Shown: positions 17,114 through 26,144, numbered from the stretch's first letter. The stretch is 64,000 nucleotides of DNA from Ravibacter arvi (GCF_039540405.1 NZ_BAABEY010000018.1:248001-312000), one strand, 5' to 3'. The notes: generated from the letters alone by a model not told the origin. Numbers and translations are program-made.

Positions 17114-19015
17114 TCAGGAATCCATATACTCCCAGGCGCTGCGATAGAATTCATTTTCCTGTGCATAGGTAATAAACCTCTCGTAAAATGGCTGCGCGCC
17201 CAGGGTGCTGCTGTCACCGATTACCACTAACTTTTTCCGGGCACGGGTCATGGCTACATTCATCCTTCGTGTTTCATTGAGGAATCCGGTTTTCCCCTCG
17301 GAGTTGCTCCTGACCATCCCTATCACCATTATGTCGCGCTCCTGGCCCTGGAAGCCGTCAATTGTATTAACCGTAAGCTGAGACGACCAGTTGGCATAGT
17401 CGGGGTGGGCGGTGACCATAGACTTTAAGCGTTCCACCTGTTGCTTATAAGGCGAAAGCACTCCCACGGTAATTTCGTCGGACCGCGTGTTTTCCAGCTT
17501 CAGGCCCCGCAGGTAGTCAAACAATACAGTCACGAGCAATTGCCCTTCTTCGGGATTGACAAAACTTGTGGAAACGGGCTGTTCCTCGAAACCGCAGCCG
17601 GCCGTATCTATGAATTCGAGCGGGAGGTCATGGTCAAACAAAGTTTGGGTTCGTACTGATTCATGCGCCTGCAGACGTGACCCGTAGAAGGTTTCGGAGG
17701 GGTAGTACATGATTTTCTCATGCATGCGGTACTGTTCATTGAGCAGAACCGTCGCTTCCGGATGATACCCGGCGCATTTTTCCATCAGAGTAAGGGTCAG
17801 TCCCTTCCGGGCAGCCTCTTCCGATTTGACAGTGGGCGGGAGCTGCAGGTGATCGCCGGCCAGGATAACCTTTTTTACTTTTAATATCGGTATCCAGCAG
17901 GCGGCTTCCAGGGCCTGGCCCGCTTCGTCGATAAGGGCGGTGTCAAAAGAGAGGTCGCGGATGGCATAGTGGTAAGCGCCTACCGGCGTGGCGGCAATAA
18001 CCTGGGCGCGGTGGAGCTCGTCTTCCGTGATAAAATCTTCCAGGTGGGCAACTTCATGGCTGATGCGCCCGGCTTCTGCAAAAAGTGCCTTGCGTTGCTG
18101 CCTTTCCTCCGGGCCGAAATTGCGCTTGTATTTGTGGGCCATGTTCCGGAATTCGGAAGCTCTTTTCTTCAGCTCCCTGATGCGTTTGAAATCTGGGTGA
18201 ACCGAAATCCGGTGGTCCAGTGTTAACTCCTGGAGTTCGTCGCTCACACGTACCGGGTTCCCGATCCGGACTACCCGGACGCCCTTTTGTGCCAGACGTT
18301 CGCACAAAAGGTCAATTGCCGTATTGCTGGGGGCAATGGCAAGCAGCGGTTTGGACGTTTTTTTCAGAAGCTCCAGTGTGGCGGCCACCAGTGTGGTAGT
18401 TTTCCCGGTACCGGGAGGCCCGTGCACGATGGCGAGGTCGTTGGCAGAAAGGACTTTATTTACCGCCTCGTTCTGCGACGGGTTCAGATAAGGGAGTATG
18501 ACAGGCGGAAGTGAGTCATCAAAAGTAGGAACCGCCTTCCCGGTTAATATTCTTGTCAGCCTGTTTTGATCGTAGGTATTCCCGGCCGTAGTAAGGGCCA
18601 GTTCCATAGCGTCGTAGCTATCGTCGTCAAAGAGTGCGCGGATTCCCAATTTGCCATGACGGGTCCAGTCGGGGAGCTCATCTACAAAAAGCGTGATGCG
18701 CAGCCGATCGCCGCCCACATGCTGAATAATGCCTTTCGCACCAGCTTCATCCGGGTTGTAATTGGAAAACAGCTCGGCCTTTCTGCCGCTCTGAAGGGTG
18801 TGGATCAGGTGCTGGTGGGTGGTTCTTTCTACTTCAAGCGAAACATAGCCGCCCCGGCCGGTATCCTGTCCCCGTATGGCGATGGGGTACCAGACAAAGC
18901 CGTTTTCGCGCTGCTGCTGAACCCCGGTGTTCCTGATATTCTGTTCATAGGTCTCCTCGTCGACCCGCCGTTCCAATTTCAGCAGGTCCAGTTGTTCTTT
19001 GAAATATTCATTCAT
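17114..19015 (-). CDS. SF1B DNA/RNA helicase, SMUBP-2/UPF1-like
   Basis: 633 residues. Helicase motifs are in order: GPPGTGKTT (Walker A, about residue 200), APSNTAIDLL (Ia), IDEAGQALEA (II), GDHLQLPP (III), NEQYRMHEKI (IV), TIDGFQGQERD (V) and NVAMTRARKKL (VI). The N-terminal 180 residues form the beta-barrel and stalk region seen in IGHMBP2/UPF1-type enzymes. Members unwind nucleic acids 5' to 3' using ATP. The bacterial cellular role is not settled. An exact TATCTTTG element lies only 5 bp upstream of the ATG, so the transcript may be leaderless or start elsewhere. It is followed by a heptamer array. Confidence 0.9.
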   Translation of the reverse strand: MNEYFKEQLDLLKLERRVDEETYEQNIRNTGVQQQRENGFVWYPIAIRGQDTGRGGYVSLEVERTTHQHLIHTLQSGRKAELFSNYNPDEAGAKGIIQHVGGDRLRITLFVDELPDWTRHGKLGIRALFDDDSYDAMELALTTAGNTYDQNRLTRILTGKAVPTFDDSLPPVILPYLNPSQNEAVNKVLSANDLAIVHGPPGTGKTTTLVAATLELLKKTSKPLLAIAPSNTAIDLLCERLAQKGVRVVRIGNPVRVSDELQELTLDHRISVHPDFKRIRELKKRASEFRNMAHKYKRNFGPEERQQRKALFAEAGRISHEVAHLEDFITEDELHRAQVIAATPVGAYHYAIRDLSFDTALIDEAGQALEAACWIPILKVKKVILAGDHLQLPPTVKSEEAARKGLTLTLMEKCAGYHPEATVLLNEQYRMHEKIMYYPSETFYGSRLQAHESVRTQTLFDHDLPLEFIDTAGCGFEEQPVSTSFVNPEEGQLLVTVLFDYLRGLKLENTRSDEITVGVLSPYKQQVERLKSMVTAHPDYANWSSQLTVNTIDGFQGQERDIMVIGMVRSNSEGKTGFLNETRRMNVAMTRARKKLVVIGDSSTLGAQPFYERFITYAQENEFYRSAWEYMDS

Positions 19016-19020
19016 AAGAA

Positions 19021-19028
19021 CAAAGATA
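19021..19028 (-). promoter_or_regulatory. -7 element (TATCTTTG) upstream of the helicase gene
   Basis: Exact match to the Bacteroidota -7 consensus TAnnTTTG on the minus strand. No TTTG -33 partner is seen at the usual spacing, and the very short distance to the ATG makes it doubtful. Confidence 0.3.
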
Positions 19029-19057
19029 CGGAGGTTCGTGCCAGGCCAGGTAGTGCG

Positions 19058-20866
19058 TTACAACAATGTCCGCTCAAAATGTGCCTTTAGTTTCCCGGCT
19101 TTGTCTTTCCCCACCACTTCGGCAATTTCCTCCAGGGAATGTTCCCGGAGCGCTTTCACCGATTTGAAATGTTTCAGAAGTTTGGTTGCAGTAAGCTTGC
19201 CGATACCTTCCACACCTTCCAGTTCGCTCACCAGGCTGGTTTTACTGCGGCGGTCGCGGTGGAAAGTAATGGCAAAGCGGTGTGCCTCATCCCGGATCTG
19301 CTGGATGAGTTTCAGCGACTCCGAACGTTTGTCGATGTATACCGGCACACTGTCTTCAGGGAAATAAATCTCTTCCAGTCGCTTGGCGATGCCGACGATC
19401 GGAACTTTGCCGTAAATCCCCAGGGCTTTCAGTGCGTCGCATGCCGCGCTGAGTTGTCCCTTTCCGCCGTCTACAATAATCAGGTCGGGGAGCGGTTCAT
19501 TTTCATTGAGGATACGCGTGTAGCGGCGGGTAACAATCTCATGCATCGACGCGAAGTCGTTGGGCCCCTCCACGGTCTTGATCATGAAATGGCGGTAATC
19601 TTTCTTGGAAGGCCGGGCGTTTTTAAAGCATACCATGGAGGCGACCGGGTTGGTGCCCTGGATATTGGAGTTGTCAAAACACTCAATATGCCGCGGAAGC
19701 GATTTTAGCTGAAGGTCGGCTTTCAGCTTGATCAGTACACGGTCTTTCCGGGAAGTAGTTGCAGTAGTTTCGGCCGCACGCTGCTCAGCTTTTTCGCGGC
19801 GATAGAACAGGACGTTTTTAAGGGACAGTTCCACGACTTTGCGCTTGTCGCCGATTTTGGGGACCGAAACGGGTTTATTCAGCTCTCCCTCCGGCATGAG
19901 GTTCGACAGTACTTCACGGGCTTCGTCGCCGTAGCGCTGCTGCATTTCCACCAATACCATGGCCAGTAGCTCGGCGTCGCTCTCGTCCATTTTTTTGCGC
20001 ACCTCCATCGCTTCCGTGGCAATGATATGCCCGTTGGCGACTTTCATGAAATTAAAATAAGCCGATTCTTCATCCGATACTACGGTGAGCACATCCACAT
20101 CGCCGATTTTTGCGTTGGTAACGGTTGTTTTGTTCTGGTAGTCACCGAGGAGGTCGTACCGGATTTTCCAACGGTGCGCCTCTTCGAATTCCATCCTGGC
20201 GGCAGCGTCAGCCATTTTCTGTTTCAGGTAATTTTCTGCGGGAGCAAGGTTCCCTTTAAGAATCTGCCTGATCTGCTCGACCTCAGCCAGGTATTCGGCT
20301 TCGGAGACCAGACCTTCGCATGGCCCTTTGCAGTTATTGATGTGGTATTCCAGGCAAACCTTGAACTTGCCGGCCTCTACATTCTCCGGGGAGAGCACCA
20401 ACTGACAGGACCGTATATTGTACAGGGCGCGAAACATGTCAAACAGCGAGTGCATGGTCCGGACCGACGCGAAAGGGCCGAAGTATTCACCGGTTGAACG
20501 GTCTACCTTACGGGTGCTGATAATGCGGGGGAAACGTTCACGCGTAATGCAGATATAGGGATACGTTTTGTCGTCCCGGAGCAGGATGTTAAATCGCGGC
20601 TGATAATTCTTGATGAGCTGATTTTCCAGCAAAAGCGCTTCCCATTCGGTGTAGACGATGGTGAACTCAATACGCCGGATCTGGAAAACCAGTTGCCGGG
20701 TTTTCCTGCTGTGCTGATTCGAATTGACAAAATAGCTGCTTACCCGGTTGCGGAGATCTTTTGCTTTCCCCACATAAATAATTTCGTCCCGGTCATTGAA
20801 ATACCTGTAAACGCCCGGTTGATGGGGGATTTGATTAAGTACCGGTTTCGGGTCGAATTTATCCAT
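19058..20866 (-). CDS. uvrC: Excinuclease ABC subunit C
   Basis: 602 residues, the normal length. The N-terminal GIY-YIG nuclease domain is clear (QPGVYRYF, IIYVGKAKDLRNRVSSYF). The cysteine patch CLEYHINNCKGPCEG follows, then a UVR domain near residue 205-240 that binds UvrB, then the RNase-H-like 5' nuclease domain (HIECFDNSNIQG, IVDGGKGQLSAA) and C-terminal helix-hairpin-helix (LEGVEGIGKLTATKLLKHF). It cuts on both sides of damaged bases in nucleotide-excision repair. ATG at 20864-20866 with a TATCTTTG promoter element 51 bp upstream. Confidence 0.97.
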   Translation of the reverse strand: MDKFDPKPVLNQIPHQPGVYRYFNDRDEIIYVGKAKDLRNRVSSYFVNSNQHSRKTRQLVFQIRRIEFTIVYTEWEALLLENQLIKNYQPRFNILLRDDKTYPYICITRERFPRIISTRKVDRSTGEYFGPFASVRTMHSLFDMFRALYNIRSCQLVLSPENVEAGKFKVCLEYHINNCKGPCEGLVSEAEYLAEVEQIRQILKGNLAPAENYLKQKMADAAARMEFEEAHRWKIRYDLLGDYQNKTTVTNAKIGDVDVLTVVSDEESAYFNFMKVANGHIIATEAMEVRKKMDESDAELLAMVLVEMQQRYGDEAREVLSNLMPEGELNKPVSVPKIGDKRKVVELSLKNVLFYRREKAEQRAAETTATTSRKDRVLIKLKADLQLKSLPRHIECFDNSNIQGTNPVASMVCFKNARPSKKDYRHFMIKTVEGPNDFASMHEIVTRRYTRILNENEPLPDLIIVDGGKGQLSAACDALKALGIYGKVPIVGIAKRLEEIYFPEDSVPVYIDKRSESLKLIQQIRDEAHRFAITFHRDRRSKTSLVSELEGVEGIGKLTATKLLKHFKSVKALREHSLEEIAEVVGKDKAGKLKAHFERTLL

Positions 20867-20917
20867 ATAATACGATGCAGTTGGCCCGGCATTTTGTGCA
20901 GACAGGCTAAAACGCTA

Positions 20918-20925
20918 CAAAGATA
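20918..20925 (-). promoter_or_regulatory. uvrC -7 promoter element
   Basis: TATCTTTG on the minus strand matches TAnnTTTG exactly, 51 bp before the uvrC ATG. The -33 TTTG is not seen at 19-21 bp spacing. Confidence 0.45.
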
Positions 20926-20936
20926 CGGCGAAGCAG

Positions 20937-20958
20937 GGATATACGTTTTTTTGTATCC
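20937..20958. other. Small hairpin with T-loop in the uvrC/marC intergenic region
   Basis: GGATA at 20937-20941 and TATCC at 20954-20958 flank a T-rich loop. The rest of the 350-bp gap (20867-21216) holds the uvrC promoter, an A/T patch at 21030-21060 and the two heptamer arrays at 21079 and 21178. Confidence 0.35.
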
Positions 20959-21078
20959 GGATCCACCATCCGCGCGGCACAACCGAAGGCCGGAGACTGA
21001 AATGCCCGGTGAAGCACATTCCTTCGCTAATTTTTTTCAAATTTGTGAAATCAACAAACGAAGAGAACGGCAGGGGGC

Positions 21079-21134
21079 GGAAATCGGGGACCGGAAATCG
21101 GAAATCGGAGATCAGAAATCGGAAATCAGAAATC
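21079..21134. repeat. GGAAATC heptamer array (family A)
   Basis: Eight heptamers in phase: GGAAATC, GGGGACC, GGAAATC twice, GGAGATC, AGAAATC, GGAAATC, AGAAATC. It is followed by a GC-rich segment (GCGGCCCGACCTACGC) and then by CCTCA-type heptamers at 21178, so the two repeat families occur side by side here. Confidence 0.85.
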
Positions 21135-21177
21135 TGTTTTGCAGCGGCCCGACCTACGCACGATCTGCGGGGCAGGC

Positions 21178-21210
21178 CCCACACCTCACAGCCCACACCT
21201 CAAACCTATC
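21178..21210. repeat. CCTCA heptamer array (family B) before marC
   Basis: Copies of CCTCAnn-like units (CACACCTCACAGCC, then CACACCTCAAACC) end 6 bp before the marC ATG. It encodes a false 26-residue extension if the frame is read from 21139. Confidence 0.65.
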
Positions 21211-21216
21211 AAACGC

Positions 21217-21807
21217 ATGAACTATTTTAACTTCAAGGAAATTATTTCGGTTACCCTCATTTTGTTTTCAGTGATTGATATTGTAGGCAGTGTGCCGGTG
21301 ATTGTGAACCTGCGCAAAAAAACCGGTCATGTACAGTCGGAGAAGGCGACGCTGGTGGCGGGCGGGATCATGTTTGCATTTTTGTTTGTGGGCAATCGTA
21401 TCCTCGGCCTTTTCGGAGTGGATGTCTCGTCGTTTGCCGTTGCCGGGGGACTGATTATTTTTCTTATCGGGATGGAAATGGTGCTCGGCCGTAATATTTT
21501 CCATCACGAAGACTTGGAAGCGTCCTCCGCTTCCATCGTTCCGATCGCCTTTCCGCTGATTGCGGGCGCCGGCACTATGACTACGCTGATTTCGCTCCGG
21601 GCCGCTTACGAAATACAAAATATCGTTGTGGGGGTGGTGCTTAACCTTATTTTTATATACCTGGTGCTCAAGTCGTCGGGATATATCGAACAAAAGCTGG
21701 GAAAGGGCGGATTGGAAGTGATGCGGAAAGTTTTCGGGATTATCCTCCTGGCCATTGCCATAAAACTGATCAAGGACAATTTCTTCCTGGTTCATCAACT
21801 GTCTTGA
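21217..21807 (+). CDS. MarC-family integral membrane protein
   Basis: 196 residues with six hydrophobic segments. The N-terminal IDIVGSVPVIVNL and the central PIAFPLIAGAGTMTTLISL are characteristic of the MarC/SNARE-associated-like family of inner-membrane proteins, whose transport role is not established (MarC itself is not a proven drug pump). The start is set at ATG 21217 because the upstream in-frame residues are encoded by repeat DNA. The last residues (KLIKDNFFLVHQLS) form a short polar tail. A promoter for the next gene lies 11 bp downstream. Confidence 0.9.
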   Translation: MNYFNFKEIISVTLILFSVIDIVGSVPVIVNLRKKTGHVQSEKATLVAGGIMFAFLFVGNRILGLFGVDVSSFAVAGGLIIFLIGMEMVLGRNIFHHEDLEASSASIVPIAFPLIAGAGTMTTLISLRAAYEIQNIVVGVVLNLIFIYLVLKSSGYIEQKLGKGGLEVMRKVFGIILLAIAIKLIKDNFFLVHQLS

Positions 21808-21818
21808 ATCCGACTGGC

Positions 21819-21826
21819 TATATTTG
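21819..21826 (+). promoter_or_regulatory. -7 element of the MazG-like gene
   Basis: TATATTTG matches TAnnTTTG exactly, 24 bp before the ATG at 21851. It overlaps the alternative start at 21824, which supports the later start. Confidence 0.5.
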
Positions 21827-21850
21827 CGGATTCTAAAAATAAGCATTGTA

Positions 21851-22318
21851 ATGAAGTCACCAGATAGTCTCAACCAGGTTGCCGAGTTTCATCAGACCTT
21901 TAAACATCCCATTCTTTCGGATCCCGCGATTCCGTCGAAGGAACGTTGCCGCCTTCGCGTGTCGCTCCTGGCGGAGGAGTTGAAGGAACTGGAAGAAGCG
22001 ATTGAAGATAAAAATATAGTGGAAGTGGCAGACGCGCTTTGCGATCTCCAATATGTATTATCGGGGGCGATCCTTGAGTTTGGTTTGGGCGGGAAATTTA
22101 AGGCGCTTTTTGACGAAGTGCAGCGGTCCAATATGTCGAAGGCCTGCCACACGGTGGAGGAAGCCGAGGCTACCGTCAAGCACTATGAAGCGAAGGGAAC
22201 AGAATGCTACTACAAAGAGGACAACGGGATGTATCTCGTGTACCGAAAAGGGGACGACAAAACCCTGAAAAATATTTACTATTCGCCGGCAGATCTTGCC
22301 GGGATCGTGGGCCAATAA
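21851..22318 (+). CDS. MazG-like nucleoside triphosphate pyrophosphohydrolase
   Basis: 155 residues. The all-alpha NTP-PPase fold is shown by LLAEELKELEEAIEDKN followed by VEVADALCDLQYV, the EExxE...ExxD metal-binding pattern of the MazG/PRA-PH superfamily. The C-terminal half (GTECYYKEDNGMYLVYRKGDDK) is an added strand-rich region found in phage- and Bacteroidota-type relatives. It probably hydrolyses a non-canonical or excess (d)NTP to the monophosphate and pyrophosphate. The start at ATG 21851 (MKSPDSLNQV) is preferred over 21824 because a -7 promoter element overlaps the latter. Confidence 0.82.
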   Translation: MKSPDSLNQVAEFHQTFKHPILSDPAIPSKERCRLRVSLLAEELKELEEAIEDKNIVEVADALCDLQYVLSGAILEFGLGGKFKALFDEVQRSNMSKACHTVEEAEATVKHYEAKGTECYYKEDNGMYLVYRKGDDKTLKNIYYSPADLAGIVGQ

Positions 22319-22362
22319 TGGGTCGTAACTGAGTTGAGCCGGCTGAAAAACTGGTATGTGCT

Positions 22363-23607
22363 ATGACAAAAAATGACACGGTCCTGGAGCGCTTTCTCCG
22401 GTACGTACAGATCGATACGCAGTCGGACCCCGCTTCGGATACTTTTCCGAGTACCGAAAAACAGAAAGACCTTGCCCGGGTGCTTGCGGCGGAATTGCTT
22501 GAGCTGGGGCTGGAGGATGCCCACATGGATGCGTTCGGATATGTGTACGCCACGCTGCCCGGCAATACGACGAGGACCAACATTCCTGTAATTTGTTTTT
22601 GCGCCCATATGGATACTTCGCCTGATGTGACGGGCGCCAATGTCCGTCCGGTTGTTCACAGGAATTACCAGGGTGGGGAAATTGTGTTGCCGGATGATCC
22701 CGCCCAGGTTATACGACCGGAAGATCATCCGGATCTTTTTGCCCAGATCGGGAATGACATTGTAACGGCCGGCGGTACTACTCTTCTGGGTGCCGATAAC
22801 AAGGCGGGAGTGGCGGCCATTATGACAGCGGTATCCTGGCTGCAGGCAGACCCCTCGCGGAAGCATGGTACGATAAAAATACTCTTTACCCCGGACGAGG
22901 AGGTGGGGCGGGGAACGGAGCACGTGAACCTTGAGAAACTGGGTGCGGATTATGCCTACACGGTCGACGGTGAAACCCTGGGCAGCCTGGAAGACGAAAC
23001 TTTTTCGGCCGACAGCGTGCTCCTGGAAGTGTTTGGCGTGAGCACCCACCCGGGTTTTGCATTTGGAAAAATGGAAAATGCAATAAAAATAGCTTCCGAC
23101 ATTGTAAACGCTTTACCGAAAAACCGCCTTTCACCCGAAACTACACAGGACCGGGAGGGGTTTCTTCACCCGGTCAGGTTGGAGGCGCAGCAGGAACACG
23201 CGGTACTGGAGCTGATTGTGCGCGATTTTGCCGAAGAGGGGTTGAAGGAAAAGGAAGCGTTTTTGGGAGGACTGGTAGAGGACATTATGGCGCGTTACAC
23301 CGGTTCTTCCTATAAAATGAAGGTGAAGGCGCAATACCGCAATATGGGAGAAATACTCGCGCAGCATCCTCAGGTCGTGGGGTATGCTCTGAAAGCGATG
23401 GAAAAAGCCGGCCTGACGCCGATACGCCGAAGCATCAGGGGCGGTACCGACGGTTCAAGACTGTCCTTTATGGGTTTGCCCTGCCCGAATATTTTTGCCG
23501 GCGAACACGCTTTTCACAGCAGGCAGGAATGGGTTTCGGTCCAGGATATGGAAAAGGCAGCACAGGTACTGGTCGAGCTTGCCGGAGTCTGGGAATCAGA
23601 AGTATAG
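22363..23607 (+). CDS. pepT: Peptidase T (tripeptide aminopeptidase)
   Basis: 414 residues, the family length. M20B zinc-peptidase motifs: FCAHMDTSPDV (first His), TTLLGADNKAGVAA (bridging Asp), FTPDEEVGRG (catalytic Glu pair) and the dimerisation/substrate region SIRGGTDGSRLSFMG. The final FAGEHAFHSRQEW supplies the last metal histidine. It removes the N-terminal residue from tripeptides in the cytoplasm. It stands 44 bp after the MazG-like gene and 27 bp before trmN6, all on the plus strand, so a housekeeping operon is likely. Confidence 0.95.
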   Translation: MTKNDTVLERFLRYVQIDTQSDPASDTFPSTEKQKDLARVLAAELLELGLEDAHMDAFGYVYATLPGNTTRTNIPVICFCAHMDTSPDVTGANVRPVVHRNYQGGEIVLPDDPAQVIRPEDHPDLFAQIGNDIVTAGGTTLLGADNKAGVAAIMTAVSWLQADPSRKHGTIKILFTPDEEVGRGTEHVNLEKLGADYAYTVDGETLGSLEDETFSADSVLLEVFGVSTHPGFAFGKMENAIKIASDIVNALPKNRLSPETTQDREGFLHPVRLEAQQEHAVLELIVRDFAEEGLKEKEAFLGGLVEDIMARYTGSSYKMKVKAQYRNMGEILAQHPQVVGYALKAMEKAGLTPIRRSIRGGTDGSRLSFMGLPCPNIFAGEHAFHSRQEWVSVQDMEKAAQVLVELAGVWESEV

Positions 23608-23634
23608 GGAGGGGGCTTAAATTACCGAACATCT

Positions 23635-24366
23635 TTGCCAAGGAATCATTTTTTTAGTTTCAAATCGTTTACGGTTCATCAAAACCTCAGCGCCATGAAG
23701 GTGTGTACCGACGCCTGCGTCTTCGGGGCGTGGGCCGATGTGGAGAAAGCCATGCGCATCCTGGACATAGGTACGGGTACAGGCCTGCTTTCGCTTATGG
23801 TGGCGCAAAGGAACGAAGAGGCGGGAATTGAGGGTGTCGAGATTGAAGAAGGCGCTTTCCGGCAAACCCAATATAATTTTTCGGAGAGTCCGTTTGCCGG
23901 TCGGCTTACCGTTCATCGTTCGGCCGTTCAGGATTTTTTACCACCGGCGCCGTTCGATTGCATTGTCACGAATCCACCCTTTTATCAGAACAGCCTCAAA
24001 TCGCCGGATGCAAAGGCGAACCTGGCGCACCATTCCGATTCCCTGAGCTTTGCGGACCTTCTGGCCGCCTCAGACCGGTTGCTGGAAACGGGAGGCCGGT
24101 GCAGCGTATTATTGCCCTTCGAAGAAAGCCTGGTTTTCGAGAAACTGCACGTACCGTCATATTGGTATTTAACCCGTGAGCTGGTGCTGGCACACCGGCC
24201 AGGCCTGTCGCCTTTTCGTCGCATGATGACCTTCAGGAAAGGCATTCCTCCCGTCACGGCTGTCGGGGAGGTAAACCGGGAGCTGTTGTATATTTATGAA
24301 GAAAACGGTAAGAATTATGATTCTGCCTTTAAAGCATATCTAAAAGCGTATTATCTGGGGTTTTAA
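23635..24366 (+). CDS. trmN6: tRNA1(Val) (adenine(37)-N6)-methyltransferase, TTG start
   Basis: 243 residues. The SAM-binding motif is ILDIGTGTGLLSLMVAQR, and the adenine-N6 catalytic motif is VTNPPFYQNSL (NPPF). The N-terminus FSFKSFTVHQNLSAMKVCTDACVFGAWA matches the YfiC/TrmN6 pattern in two recognisable pieces (FTVHQ and MKVCTDAC). It methylates A37 of a tRNA. The conserved region begins too close to the frame's beginning for any ATG start; TTG at 23635 gives the family-typical short lead (MPRNHFFSF). Confidence 0.9.
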   Translation: MPRNHFFSFKSFTVHQNLSAMKVCTDACVFGAWADVEKAMRILDIGTGTGLLSLMVAQRNEEAGIEGVEIEEGAFRQTQYNFSESPFAGRLTVHRSAVQDFLPPAPFDCIVTNPPFYQNSLKSPDAKANLAHHSDSLSFADLLAASDRLLETGGRCSVLLPFEESLVFEKLHVPSYWYLTRELVLAHRPGLSPFRRMMTFRKGIPPVTAVGEVNRELLYIYEENGKNYDSAFKAYLKAYYLGF

Positions 24367-24401
24367 GGGATTAAATTCCGACATTTGCCCCAAACCACAG
24401 C

Positions 24402-24407
24402 AAGGAG
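24402..24407 (+). promoter_or_regulatory. Strong Shine-Dalgarno site of the GT2 gene
   Basis: AAGGAG five bases before the ATG at 24413. Such a canonical site is rare in this window and supports the chosen start. Confidence 0.65.
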
Positions 24408-24412
24408 CCCTT

Positions 24413-25405
24413 ATGGCCGATCCGAAGATCCAGATTTCAGTCGTAGTACCCCTGTTCAACGAGGACGAATCGTTGCGGGAACTGCACGACTGGGTGAAAC
24501 GGGTGATGGCCGAGAATAATTTTACCTACGAGCTTTTGCTGGTCGACGACGGGAGCACCGACAACTCCTGGGGGGTAGTGGAGGAGCTTGCCGGGGAAAA
24601 TGACAGGGTACGCGGTTTTCGTTTTGTAAGAAATTACGGAAAGACGGCTGCACTCCAAACCGGGTTTGAGGCCAGCCGGGGAGAAGTGGTGATTACCATG
24701 GACGCCGACTTACAGGATAGTCCGGATGAAATTCCGGAGTTGTACGAGATGATTCACAGCGGCCGGTATGACATCGTGTCCGGGTGGAAGAAAAAACGGT
24801 ACGACCCGCTCACCAAAACCATTCCTACCAAATTGTACAATGCCGTGACCAGGGCAATTTCCGGCATCAAGCTTCACGATTTTAATTGCGGTCTCAAGGC
24901 CTATCGCCAGAAGGTCGTAAAGAGCATTACCATTTATGGGGAAATGCACCGGTACATCCCTGTAATCGCGAAATGGAATGGTTATGGCAGGATCGGCGAG
25001 AAAGTCGTTGAACACCGTGCAAGGAAATACGGGCATACCAAATTTGGCCTGGAGCGTTTTCTCTTCGGGTTCCTGGACCTGCTTTCCATCGCTTTCGTCA
25101 ACAAGTTCGGCCGGCGACCCATGCATTTTTTCGGGAGTATCGGTACCCTCATGTTCGTGCTGGGAAGCTTTATGACCCTGTGGGTGATCGGCGAAAAACT
25201 GTATAACCTGTACGTGGGATTGAAATTCAGGAACGCTACAGACAATCCTTTGTTCTTTCTGGCGTTGGTTTTTATTATTGTCGGCGCCCAGATGTTCCTG
25301 GCCGGTTTTCTAGGCGAGCTTTTTATCAAACAGTTCGTGTCAAAGACCAGTGAGTATAGTATCGCCGAAAAAACAGATAACACAATCGAACCAAAACATA
25401 GCTGA
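24413..25405 (+). CDS. GT2-family membrane glycosyltransferase (dolichol-phosphate-mannose-synthase-like)
   Basis: 330 residues. The catalytic GT-A domain covers about residues 8-225: VVVPLFNEDESL, LVDDGSTDNSW, MDADLQDSPDEI (the DxD-type metal site) and FNCGLKAYRQ. Two hydrophobic segments follow (about 238-262 and 280-308), then a short cytoplasmic tail. Enzymes of this type transfer a sugar from a nucleotide sugar to a polyprenyl phosphate at the inner membrane, for later use in surface glycans. It lies 46 bp after trmN6 and before ppa, which may pull such reactions forward by removing pyrophosphate (inference). Confidence 0.88.
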   Translation: MADPKIQISVVVPLFNEDESLRELHDWVKRVMAENNFTYELLLVDDGSTDNSWGVVEELAGENDRVRGFRFVRNYGKTAALQTGFEASRGEVVITMDADLQDSPDEIPELYEMIHSGRYDIVSGWKKKRYDPLTKTIPTKLYNAVTRAISGIKLHDFNCGLKAYRQKVVKSITIYGEMHRYIPVIAKWNGYGRIGEKVVEHRARKYGHTKFGLERFLFGFLDLLSIAFVNKFGRRPMHFFGSIGTLMFVLGSFMTLWVIGEKLYNLYVGLKFRNATDNPLFFLALVFIIVGAQMFLAGFLGELFIKQFVSKTSEYSIAEKTDNTIEPKHS

Positions 25406-25440
25406 CTTTACCAAGTAACTATTAATTTTTGAGTAATTAC

Positions 25441-26052
25441 ATGAACGCAAACGTACACAAGGCTCACCCGTGGCATGGTGTCCCGATAGGGGAACAAGCA
25501 CCGAATATCGTAACAGCCTTTATTGAAATTGTTCCCACCGATACGGTTAAATACGAGATAGAAAAGAATACCGGTTATCTGAAAATCGACCGGCCTCAGA
25601 AATATTCGAATATCGTTCCGGCATTGTATGGCTTTATCCCAAAAACCTACTGCGCTGAAGGAATTGCACAGCTTGCCCGTGAAAAATCCGGCAGGGAAAT
25701 TACCTGCGGCGACGGTGACCCCCTCGATATCCTGGTATTGTGCGAAAAAATCATCCCCCACGGAGATCTCCTCTGCGATGCCCGTCCTATCGGCGGAATC
25801 CGGTTGATTGACGGCGGGGAGGCCGATGATAAAATCATTGCCGTTCTGAAAGGAGACGTAGTGTTTGGCGTGTATACCGACCTTGAGGAAGTACCGGGGG
25901 ATGTAATCGAGCGGTTGAAGCACTACTTCCTGACCTACAAAAACCTTCCGGGAGAGGAAGCCAAAATACAGATCACTAACGTTTATGGCCGGGAAGAGGC
26001 AATAGAAGTAATCAAGACTGCTGTAGAGGACTACAAGCAGAATTTTTATTGA
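25441..26052 (+). CDS. ppa: Inorganic pyrophosphatase, family I
   Basis: 203 residues from ATG 25441 (MNANVHKAHPWHG). A TTG at 25429 would add MSNY and cannot be excluded. Family I signatures: VKYEIEKNTGYLKIDRP, PALYGFIPKTYC and the metal-binding CGDGDPLDILVL. The C-terminal KHYFLTYKNLPG is also typical. The enzyme hydrolyses pyrophosphate to phosphate in the cytoplasm. A terminator hairpin follows at 26111. Confidence 0.95.
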   Translation: MNANVHKAHPWHGVPIGEQAPNIVTAFIEIVPTDTVKYEIEKNTGYLKIDRPQKYSNIVPALYGFIPKTYCAEGIAQLAREKSGREITCGDGDPLDILVLCEKIIPHGDLLCDARPIGGIRLIDGGEADDKIIAVLKGDVVFGVYTDLEEVPGDVIERLKHYFLTYKNLPGEEAKIQITNVYGREEAIEVIKTAVEDYKQNFY

Positions 26053-26110
26053 CTGATGGAGCAATTCAGGTCAGGCAAGCATTGAAATGACGCCGCTGGC
26101 AGGTTTTCAG

Positions 26111-26144
26111 GCCGGTTGAGGGTTTACCTTAACCGGCTTTTGTT
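26111..26144 (+). terminator. Terminator after ppa
   Basis: GCCGGTT (26111-26117) pairs with AACCGGC (26131-26137) and is followed by TTTTGTTTT. Confidence 0.75.
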
